Below, piece by piece: positions 7,301-13,219 of a stretch of 13,219 nucleotides of DNA. The translations under genes were made by a program, and so were the position numbers. Origin of the DNA: JAZOXB01 sp040096185 (GTDB lineage: Bacteria > Bacillota > Clostridia > Oscillospirales > Oscillospiraceae). The stretch lies in the NCBI RefSeq assembly GCF_040096185.1, contig NZ_JBBMFF010000114.1, forward strand, positions 1 through 13,219, written 5' to 3'. Each line of letters starts with the position of its first letter. Position 1 is the stretch's first letter. Under the pieces are notes generated by a model, which was not told the origin of the DNA, did not search any database, and saw only the letters and a program-made list of their open reading frames with translations.

Positions 7301-10300
7301 TAGGCATAGGAGTTGCGATAGTTCTCCGTGATGGAGAGCGTGCCGGTGAGCGTCAGATTCTTGATCTCTGCCTTCTTGTCGGCCGTGCCCTTGACATAGC
7401 CGAAGAGGCCGAGGTACGGAGCGCCGATTGACTTGTCATCGGAATCGAAGGTGATGCTCATGCCGGTGATGCTGTGGCCGTCGCCGTCGAAGCTGCCGGT
7501 GAACGGCTGCTTCAGGGAGCCGATCGGGGTCCAGCTTTCAACGCTCGTCAGGTCGATGTTGGCCGTCAGCTTGCCGCTGATGCCGGTCTCACCGCTGTTG
7601 ACCTTACTCGCGAACCAGAGCAGCTGGCTGGCGTTGCCGATGAGGTAGACACCGTCTTCATCCTGGCTGGGCAGGACGTCGAGCTCGAGCTTGGCCGTCT
7701 TCGTCTTCAGGCCGTAGTTGGCGCTGTCGAAGCCGTAGGTGTAAGAGAGGATGATGGAGGTCTGACCCTGTTCGATCGGGCCTTCCTGCCAGGTCACATA
7801 GTTCGTGATATCCCGCTCGAGACCGTTGGCCAGCTTGGCAACGACCTTCATGCCGGAGGCATCGAACGTCTCGCCGGCCTTATAGGTCATCTTCTCCGGG
7901 TTTTCCGTGACCTCAATGGACAGAATCTTCGAGGTGATGGCCATCATGTAGCAGGAGTCGTTCTTGTAGTAGATCGTGCCGGTGCTGTCTGCGATGGTGG
8001 AGCAGATACAGTACTGTGCCAGCGGAGCCTGCGGCGTGAAGATCTCGCTGTAGCCGGAATCCGTGGCCGTCTTCGGCTCGGTCTGGCCCGGGCGATCCAT
8101 CAGGACGGAAATGCCGCCGGGGGTATAGTTGTAGGGGAGGTAGATGAAGACATAGCCGTCGCCCGCGCCGTCGCCGTCGAAGTCCTTGTCGACATAGGCC
8201 GTGGAGACCATGGCCGAGGTCTGCGGATAGCCGACGATGCCGTAGGAATAGGCATAGCTCATTTCGCCAGTTGCAGTATCCAGATCAATGACCTCGATGC
8301 AGTGGCCGCCGTTCTGGGAGAACTGGCCCTTGCTGCCGGAAACGCCGAGGTAGATGCGCCCGTTGTAGACGGACGGCGTGCAAGTGGACATGATGGCACC
8401 GGGCTTTTCCTCACTGGTGTAGCCCTCGGCGTCCTTGAGCGCCAGAGACTTGAAGTCCGTGATCTTGCCGGTTTCCCAGTCGATGGCGGCATTGTAGATG
8501 TAGCCGCCCTTGGACGTGAAGAACACGCGGTCAGAATCCGGGTCGTGGGAAACGTTGGAGCGGATATCACCCTTGCAGCCGTAGTGGGAGTCGAGCAGCT
8601 TGCCTGTCAGGCGGTCGAAGACCAGCAGGGCGGAGGTGTTGATATAGTCACCCTCGCCGGAGCCGTCGTCCGTGCCGACGATGCAGAGGTTATCCGTCAC
8701 ATAAGCGCCTGCCCAGTAGAAGCCGCCGACGCAGGCATAGGACCAGGAGGCGAGCTTGGCTTCATCCGTCTTCATCGGGTCCTCATCCGTCACGGAGATG
8801 GCAACGAAGTTGCCGGGCTTGCTCTCGCCGTTCCAGAAGCCGACATAGATGTAGCCGTCGTGGTACGTCGGGGAGGTATTGGGCTGGCCGCCGAGCGGAT
8901 CGGTGTAGATCCACAGGGATTCGAGCGTCTTGGCGTTGAAGGCCTGGATCTTGCCGCCGGACAGGCCGACAAAGATCATGCCGTCGGCATAGGTTGCCGG
9001 GTTGATGGAGAAGCTGGAGGTACCTGCCATCGTGCCCTCTGCGAGCACCTTGCCGGTGTTGACGTCGAGGCGCTTGATGGTGCTGCCGGTGTAGGTGATG
9101 AGGTCACCGTCCACCAGAATGGGGGAGCCGGGAGCGGCCGCCCAGCCTGTGCCGTACTTCGCAGCCCACAGCAGCTCACTGTCCTCACTCGTGTAGGGCG
9201 TGGGGGCGTTCGTGATGCCAAGGTGATTGCTGCCGTTGCGGAAGTTAGGCCATTCGGCGGGGAGATCCTTGACAAGGGTCGTGTTCTCTTCGGCTGCGGT
9301 CAGCGTGATCTTGAGCACTGGCTCGGCCGCGCTGGCAGTCAGGCTGCCCGACTTGCCGACATAGCCCTTTGCCGTTGCGACATAGGTGTAGGCCGCGCCG
9401 TCCATCAGGGCATAGTCGCCGTTTTCATCCGGATAGATGCTGGTGTTGAACGAGTCATACATGACCAGCAGGGCGTTCTCCGGGTCAAGCTCTGCACGCA
9501 CCTTGCAGATGGCGTGCTTCGTTGCCTTGACGGTGTAGGAGGTCGACAGGCCGTCTGCGTTGGAGACGACGACGGTCATGACGTTCTCGCCGTCCTGCAG
9601 GGTCCATTCGCCGGACTCCGCGCCGTTGTAGGTCACGGTGTAGCCGTCCTGATACGGTATGGCGCTGAGCGTGATGGAATCTGCCGTCGTGTCGATGGTG
9701 TATTCCGCCGTGCGGTGCGAGAACGTCTCGTTCATGCGCGCGCCGGTCACGTTCAGGGCAGACAGGGTCGTAGTGCGGAACGAGGTGAGCGTGTAGGTCT
9801 GCGTATTGCCGTCAACGCCGACCGTCAGGGTGACGGTGTTCGGCTTGGCATCGCGGCTGAAGTTTGCGAGGCTCTGGCCGGAGGTCTTGCCGGACGTAAT
9901 GGCCGTGGACTGGGTCTTGCCGTTATACAGATTCGTCCACTCGGCCTTGATGGTGGAGCCTTCCGGGGCATTTTCGGACAGCGTGGCCCACAGGAAGGCG
10001 CTGAAGCCGTCTGCATCGGGGATGGCGACCTGATATTCGGCCGTCTTACCGTCGAATTCCGGCGTAAAGACATAGTCGCCGGAGGCGTTGTAGGCGGTCA
10101 GGCGGAGCGCGGACAGGTAGGCGATCTTCTCACCGCAGCGGCTGCAGATGCCGCCTTCGCCGACATTGTGGCCGAGAGCCGGAATCTCTTCCGCCTTCGT
10201 CTCGCCGCAGGCCGTGCAGGTGTAGGTCTTGGAACCGGCCTCGGTGCAGGTCGCGTCGACCGTTGCGGTCACTTTAAACGTGTGCTCGCTCTGGCCTTCG

Positions 10301-13077
10301 CCCAGCTGCTGCCAGGTGAGGACGGGGTAGCCGCTGTTGACCTTCTGCATGCAGGTGCCGTCAGCCTTGAAGGAAGCGCCGAGCTTCGTGACGAAGTCGG
10401 AGGCCTTCATGGCCTCTGCCGTCATCTCTGCGAAGACGGACGGATCGTGCATTGTGGAATAGTTCATCTTGCCGAGACCTTCGAGGCCGCAGGCGAGGTA
10501 GTAGACGTTTTCCACTTCGAGGTAGCTGTCCGTGGAATAATCCGCGTGCATCAGACCGATCGCCGCACCGGCGTTGATCGTCTTCAGACCAAGGTCGGTC
10601 ACGGTGCCGACATTGTAGCAGTTGTGAACGTAGCTCTGCTCATAGGTTCTCGAGGAGCTGGCGTCGAGCTTGCCGACCAGACCGCCGATGCCGCAGTAGC
10701 TCTTGTCGCTGTGGCCGGTGATCGCGCCGGAGTTGTAGCTGTCGACGATGTAGCTCGGGCCGTTCGCGGCGTCGGAGCCGCTGCCGACCGAGCCGACGAG
10801 ACCGCCGACATAGCAGTCGCCGGTGACGGCACCGGTGTTATAGCAGCGCGTAAGCGTCGAGCCGTAGCCCATCTCGCCAAATAGACCGCCGATGCCCTGA
10901 TTGCTGCCGTTGTAGGCTGCAAGGCCGATCGTGCCGGTGTTGTAGGAGTCGACCGTCTTCGTGGACTTTACGGCGCCGCCAAAGCCGCCGATCTTCGTGC
11001 GGCCGGTGATCGCGCCATTGTTCACGCAGGAGGTGTAGGTCGTCGTCTCGCTCTTGGCCGCGAAGCCGGAGACATAGTCGCCGTCCGTGGTCACGGCGCC
11101 GTTGTTGACGCAGCGCAGGAAGTCTGCATTCTTCACGATACCGGCAAAGCCGCCGACATAGCTCCACGGATAGGGGGCGGAGCCCTTCTTCGCGGTGATT
11201 GTGACGTTCGTCGTGATATCGGTGAAGGAAACATATTCCGCACCGCCAACGAGGCCGCCGGAGTAAGCGAAGGAGTTGCGGTAGTTTTCGGTGATGTCCA
11301 GCTTGCCGGAGAGCATCAGGTTCTTGATCTCCGCCTTCTTGTCGGCCGTGCCCTTGACATAGCCGAAGAGGCCGAGGTACGGAGCGCCGACAGATTTGTC
11401 ATTGGAATCGAAGGTGATGCTCATGCCGGTGATGCTGTGGCCGTCGCCGTCAAAGCTGCCGGTGAACGGCTGCTTCTGGGAGCCCATCGGGGTCCACGCT
11501 TCGGTCAGCTCGATATTGGCAGTCAGCTTGCCGCTGATGGCGGTGTCGCCGCCGTTGACCTTCGCTGCGAACCACTGCAGCTGCTTCTCGCTGGCGATGC
11601 CGTAGACGCCGCTTTCGTCCTGCGTGGGGATCGCGGGGTCCTTTTCACCGCAGCGGATGCAGGCACCGTCTGCGCCGAAGGTGTGGCCGAGGGCCGGAAG
11701 CTCTTCCGTGCGGGTCTCGCCGTGCACGCTGCAGGAGAACGTCTTGACACCGGCCGTCGTGCAGGTGGGCTCCGTCGTGATGACGCCTTCATTCCACTGA
11801 CAGGGCTGTGCATCGCCGCTGGAGAGGACGATCTTTGCCGTTGCGGGGGCGTAGCAGGCGTCCTCCGTGCCGTAGTTCGGGTCATAGCCCAGCAGGTAAT
11901 AGGTACCGGCCTTCAGCGAGGCCGTGTCGAGCGTGTAGCTGCTGCCTTCGCTCGTAAGCTCCTGCTGCTGTTCCCAGTTTTCATTGTAGAGCTTCACATT
12001 GAGACCGGTGATCGGCTCAAAGGACTCCGTGCCGCCGTCGGACACGGACTTGGTGTCATACTTCTGCGTTTCGAATGTGATCTTTTCACCGACCTTGGCG
12101 GTGTAGTCGTCCTTGTCAAAGCGGGCGAATGCGCCGTAGGTCCAGAAGCTCCAGTTGGAGAACATGGCCAGATCGATCGTGTCGTTGTCGGACAGCAGAA
12201 TGTAGTCTGCCGTGGATCCCCAGCCCGCAGACATCAGGGGATAGACGTGGTTGCGGTAGTACATGAGGTTCTCGTCATGGCCCCAGAAGTTCTGCATGTA
12301 CATGGACGTGGCGCTGCCGGAGATGAGCAGCGCATTCAGCGTATCCTCATAGGAGCCGCCGAGCATGTCATTCACGCCTTCGCCGCTGCCGGTGAATTCC
12401 AGCAGGCCGGATGTGCCCTTGCCGCAGTCCTTCTCGGCCACGCCGAGGTAGTAGCGCTCGAGCATATAGATGTAGAGGTGCAGGAGCGTCGGGCGCTGCA
12501 CGATCTCGTTGTCCGTATAGCTTCCGGAGCCGTTCTCCGTGTGGTAACGGTTAAAATCGTCCAGACCGTACAGGGACAGGGGGAAGTACGGGACCTTGAC
12601 CTCCAGATGCGACAGGATGGTGCCGCCGTCGTCCTTGCCGATGATCGGTGCGCCGTCGCTCGAGATGGTCACATAGACGGTGACGGAGGCCTGGTCGGTC
12701 TCGTCATAGCCGTACTGGTTCTTGTCGCCGTCCTCCACGGCCTCGACCGTGATGGGAACGGTGACTTCGGTGCTGCCGCCGCCCGTGCAGGTAGCGGTAA
12801 TGCCGATGCGGAATTCCCCTGCCTCGGCAGAGGTGAACTGCAGCGTATTGTCCTTGATATAGACCTTATCGCCGTAATCCGCCTTCAGCGCGAAGCTGAG
12901 AGCGTGCCCGTTCGGGTCGGTGAACACCGTTCCGAGCGGGAGCTGGTACAGCGCACCGACCTTGACGGGATCGGGCGCCGGGGTACTTACCGTGATGTCG
13001 CAGTCCGCCGCGAAGACCGCAGGGATCATCGACAGAAGCATAGCAAGCACCAGCAGGATGCTCAGGATTCTTTTCAT
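4393..13077 (-). CDS. Giant modular SLH-anchored surface protein (adhesin-like)
   Basis: A 2894-aa secreted protein, predicted to sit on the wall through C-terminal SLH domains. Order: signal peptide (1-24); Ig/cadherin-like domain (about 35-113); region of uncertain fold, possibly DUF4430-like (about 130-325); Ig-like (about 326-418); one Cys-rich unit (430-478); GLUG block 1 (about 486-925), with repeated (Y/I)GG(L/F)-type motifs each leading into YNxGxxT; a Cys-rich unit (930-983); two cadherin-like beta-sandwich domains (988-1100, 1105-1187); a PQQ-type beta-propeller (about 1276-1715) containing a DFDGDGAGDG calcium-type loop (1632-1641); Ig-like Big_3-type domain (1718-1801); GLUG block 2 (about 1805-2250); twelve Cys-rich units (2254-2710); three SLH domains (about 2714-2892) with TRAM, TREQ and AREQ motifs. 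No catalytic motif is seen; adhesion or ligand binding is inference. ATG 13077 is chosen because the signal peptide begins there with AGGA 7 bases upstream. No frameshift was noticed. Confidence 0.92.
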   Translation of the reverse strand: MKRILSILLVLAMLLSMIPAVFAADCDITVSTPAPDPVKVGALYQLPLGTVFTDPNGHALSFALKADYGDKVYIKDNTLQFTSAEAGEFRIGITATCTGGGSTEVTVPITVEAVEDGDKNQYGYDETDQASVTVYVTISSDGAPIIGKDDGGTILSHLEVKVPYFPLSLYGLDDFNRYHTENGSGSYTDNEIVQRPTLLHLYIYMLERYYLGVAEKDCGKGTSGLLEFTGSGEGVNDMLGGSYEDTLNALLISGSATSMYMQNFWGHDENLMYYRNHVYPLMSAGWGSTADYILLSDNDTIDLAMFSNWSFWTYGAFARFDKDDYTAKVGEKITFETQKYDTKSVSDGGTESFEPITGLNVKLYNENWEQQQELTSEGSSYTLDTASLKAGTYYLLGYDPNYGTEDACYAPATAKIVLSSGDAQPCQWNEGVITTEPTCTTAGVKTFSCSVHGETRTEELPALGHTFGADGACIRCGEKDPAIPTQDESGVYGIASEKQLQWFAAKVNGGDTAISGKLTANIELTEAWTPMGSQKQPFTGSFDGDGHSITGMSITFDSNDKSVGAPYLGLFGYVKGTADKKAEIKNLMLSGKLDITENYRNSFAYSGGLVGGAEYVSFTDITTNVTITAKKGSAPYPWSYVGGFAGIVKNADFLRCVNNGAVTTDGDYVSGFAAKSETTTYTSCVNNGAITGRTKIGGFGGAVKSTKTVDSYNTGTIGLAAYNGSNQGIGGLFGEMGYGSTLTRCYNTGAVTGDCYVGGLVGSVGSGSDAANGPSYIVDSYNSGAITGHSDKSYCGIGGLVGKLDASSSRTYEQSYVHNCYNVGTVTDLGLKTINAGAAIGLMHADYSTDSYLEVENVYYLACGLEGLGKMNYSTMHDPSVFAEMTAEAMKASDFVTKLGASFKADGTCMQKVNSGYPVLTWQQLGEGQSEHTFKVTATVDATCTEAGSKTYTCTACGETKAEEIPALGHNVGEGGICSRCGEKIAYLSALRLTAYNASGDYVFTPEFDGKTAEYQVAIPDADGFSAFLWATLSENAPEGSTIKAEWTNLYNGKTQSTAITSGKTSGQSLANFSRDAKPNTVTLTVGVDGNTQTYTLTSFRTTTLSALNVTGARMNETFSHRTAEYTIDTTADSITLSAIPYQDGYTVTYNGAESGEWTLQDGENVMTVVVSNADGLSTSYTVKATKHAICKVRAELDPENALLVMYDSFNTSIYPDENGDYALMDGAAYTYVATAKGYVGKSGSLTASAAEPVLKITLTAAEENTTLVKDLPAEWPNFRNGSNHLGITNAPTPYTSEDSELLWAAKYGTGWAAAPGSPILVDGDLITYTGSTIKRLDVNTGKVLAEGTMAGTSSFSINPATYADGMIFVGLSGGKIQAFNAKTLESLWIYTDPLGGQPNTSPTYHDGYIYVGFWNGESKPGNFVAISVTDEDPMKTDEAKLASWSYACVGGFYWAGAYVTDNLCIVGTDDGSGEGDYINTSALLVFDRLTGKLLDSHYGCKGDIRSNVSHDPDSDRVFFTSKGGYIYNAAIDWETGKITDFKSLALKDAEGYTSEEKPGAIMSTCTPSVYNGRIYLGVSGSKGQFSQNGGHCIEVIDLDTATGEMSYAYSYGIVGYPQTSAMVSTAYVDKDFDGDGAGDGYVFIYLPYNYTPGGISVLMDRPGQTEPKTATDSGYSEIFTPQAPLAQYCICSTIADSTGTIYYKNDSCYMMAITSKILSIEVTENPEKMTYKAGETFDASGMKVVAKLANGLERDITNYVTWQEGPIEQGQTSIILSYTYGFDSANYGLKTKTAKLELDVLPSQDEDGVYLIGNASQLLWFASKVNSGETGISGKLTANIDLTSVESWTPIGSLKQPFTGSFDGDGHSITGMSITFDSDDKSIGAPYLGLFGYVKGTADKKAEIKNLTLTGTLSITENYRNSYAYSGGLVGAAEYVSFTDVTTDVTVTAKQGTAPYPWSYVGGFAGTVKNADFLRCVNNGSVTSDGDYVSGFVPKSETTTYTACANNGAITGRTKIGGLGAEVKSTKVVDSCNTGAIGLIAYGTGKQAIGGLFAEIRYGSSITRSYNSGAVTGDCYVGGLVGSVGSSSDATNGPSYIVDSYNSGAITGHSDKNYCGIGGLVGKLDASSSRVYEQSYVHNCYNAGTVTDLGLKTAGNPGAAIGVMHADYSEGSYLEVKDVYYRACGLEGLGKMNYSTMHDPSVFVEMSAEAMKASGFVTKLGASFKADGTCMQKVNGGYPILVWQKLAEGQSEHTLGVTTVVAPTCTEQGYTVYTCTACGETVKADFVPANGHSYEESVVAPTCEKDGYTNHVCSVCGDSYRDNYVDAAGHQYTLTVTAPTCTAAGYTTHLCSVCGHSYVDSIVPATGHSYEDTVTAPTCTAAGYTTHTCSVCGDSYIDSVVPATGHDYVWQITRVPTCTAEGVKTFTCSHCGDSYDVALAKADHTYEAVVTAPTCTNNGYTTHTCSVCGDSYVDSIVPATGHSYDAVVTAPTCTNAGYTTHTCSVCGDSYVDSIVPATGHSYEAVVTAPTCDKMGYTTYTCSVCGDSYVGSYTDALEHTYTAVVTKEPTCTEEGVKTFTCSECGKSYTEAIPTVAHSYEAVVTAPTCDKMGYTTYTCSVCGDSYVADYVDAVGHDCETETVPATCLGYGFVRESCKHCDYSVITEITAPLGHDYQAVVTEPTLDEAGYTTHTCSRCGDSYVDSETPALGHKCAAYTDIPTDWAKEGICFVIENGLMVGTTSTTFAPKDTLTRAMLVTVLYRMAGSPAVDAPSGFADVDDGQWYSDAIAWAAANGIVNGVGGNKFAPSEPVTREQLAAIFFRYAKAEAPEADVLSGYPDAESVSTYARDAMAWAVSTGLVTGSKEADGTYLAPQGLAAREQAAAILMRYVKANA
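4948..6318 (-). repeat. Array of twelve Cys-rich units (about 114 bp each)
   Basis: Codes for residues 2254-2710 of the giant protein. The first unit is 39 residues and the other eleven are exactly 38. The pattern is H-x10-C-x9-C-x2-C, with APTC, YTTHTCSVCGDSYV and VPATG as typical text. Two subtypes occur: most are GYTTHTC-like, while units 1, 5 and 9 have the Cys set shifted by one residue, and 5 and 9 read GVKTFTC. Unit 11 is divergent with an extra Cys, and unit 12 has lost its first Cys (PTL). Units 6-7 and 8/10 are almost identical at DNA level, pointing to recent duplication or gene conversion. Three Cys and one His per unit could bind metal; that is inference. Confidence 0.9.
6199..7665 (-). 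repeat. GLUG segmental duplication, copy 2
   Basis: Codes for residues 1805-2293 of the giant protein and repeats residues 486-970 (10168-11622) with only three net extra codons (two near 1844-1846, one near 2156). It runs from QDExGVY through the GLUG motifs to the first Cys-rich unit. Long stretches are nearly identical in DNA, such as around 7450-7510 against 11414-11475. The GLUG motifs predict a beta-helix or beta-roll adhesin fold. Confidence 0.9.
10168..11622 (-). repeat. GLUG segmental duplication, copy 1
   Basis: Codes for residues 486-970 of the giant protein. It holds about eight GLUG-type motifs, such as YVGGFAG, KIGGFGG, GIGGLFG, YVGGLVG and GIGGLVG, each followed by a CYN/SYN-xGxxT element. 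It pairs with copy 2 at 6199-7665; the start of one copy is about 3.96 kb from the start of the other, with the cadherin-like, propeller and Ig-like segments between them. Confidence 0.9.
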
Positions 13078-13182
13078 GCTGCTTTCCTTTCTTTTGGGGA
13101 ACCCACTGATCGATCCTCTGCGGCGGATGCCGGAGCTTTTTCGCCGATCCATCGGTTCGGAAAGTTTGGAGTATTGCGCAGC
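13078..13182 (-). promoter_or_regulatory. Leader of the giant gene with its ribosome site
   Basis: AGGA (13088-13085), inside AAAGGAAAG, lies 7 bases before ATG 13077 and supports that start. The rest of this 105-base stretch has no convincing -35/-10 pair, so the promoter probably lies in or beyond the edge repeat, outside the window. The leader is GC-rich with several short self-complementary parts (for example CCGATGGATCGG near 13143-13154), but I could not fold it into a known riboswitch. Confidence 0.5.
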
Positions 13183-13219
13183 CGTTGGCGGCTCTGCCGC
13201 CTTACGGATGCGGCATGCC
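13183..13219. repeat. Dispersed hairpin repeat, copy 2 (right window edge)
   Basis: Same 37 bases and orientation as 1-37, differing only at 13194 (loop TCT instead of TTT). The stem GGCGGC/GCCGCC and the terminal palindrome GGCATGCC are kept, and the window stops exactly at the end of that palindrome. The true repeat may therefore continue past the edge. Confidence 0.7.

Noticed and set aside
4258..10884. Two + strand open frames of over 1000 codons (4258-7431 and 7474-10884) opposite the giant gene
   Set aside because: They mirror the repeat pattern of the - strand protein (Ala/Val/Gly/Asp-rich periodic text), lack recognisable domains, and arise because the GC-rich gene avoids codons whose complement is a stop.
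13078..13152. ATG at 13152 as a start for the giant gene, adding 25 residues
   Set aside because: It would bury a typical signal peptide behind an Arg-rich extension; the ATG at 13077 has a ribosome site and a canonical signal peptide.
1..13219. Window as a circular element with overlapping ends
   Set aside because: The end repeats differ by one base, there is no replication or mobilisation gene, and fumC is a chromosomal housekeeping gene; a repeat-bounded contig is simpler.

Overview
The window looks like chromosomal DNA from a GC-rich, anaerobic, Gram-positive gut bacterium of the Clostridia, probably Oscillospiraceae/Ruminococcaceae. The reasons are an NdoA/MazF toxin very close to the Bacillus type, two secreted proteins ending in S-layer homology (SLH) domains, strong GGAGG-type ribosome sites, class II fumarase, and Cys-rich repeats of the kind seen in large surface proteins of gut Firmicutes. 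The family assignment is inference. No species was identified.

Layout. A 37-bp repeat with a perfect hairpin sits at the left edge (1-37) and recurs, same orientation and one mismatch, at the right edge (13183-13219). On the + strand come an ndoA/mazF-type toxin gene (190-549) with no antitoxin gene visible upstream, a strong intrinsic terminator (557-589), an unrecognised small protein (591-1220), and a secreted NodB-type polysaccharide deacetylase with two chitobiase C-terminal-like domains and three SLH domains (1090-2805). A hairpin at 2815-2852 separates this convergently from fumC (2858-4234, - strand). fumC has its own good sigma-A-type promoter (4283-4311). Upstream of that promoter is the terminator (4331-4368) of a very large - strand gene (4393-13077, 2894 aa), which fills two thirds of the window.

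The giant protein is a modular surface protein. It has a signal peptide, an Ig/cadherin-like start, a region of uncertain fold, a GLUG beta-helix block, two cadherin-like beta-sandwich domains, a PQQ-type beta-propeller, another Ig-like domain, a second copy of the GLUG block, twelve Cys-rich units of about 38 residues, and three SLH domains. The GLUG block together with its adjoining Cys unit is a segmental duplication of about 1.46 kb. The SLH modules suggest that both this protein and the deacetylase are held on the cell-wall polymer, one presumably binding or sensing something outside and the other modifying wall or glycan amino-sugars. fumC is an ordinary metabolic gene between them.

The main points for a second look are the Cys3His repeat array, the duplicated GLUG block flanking a propeller, the terminator whose 3' arm is also the Shine-Dalgarno of the next gene, the toxin without a visible antitoxin, and the repeat at both window edges. 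No RNA gene, transposase, integrase or CRISPR array was seen.
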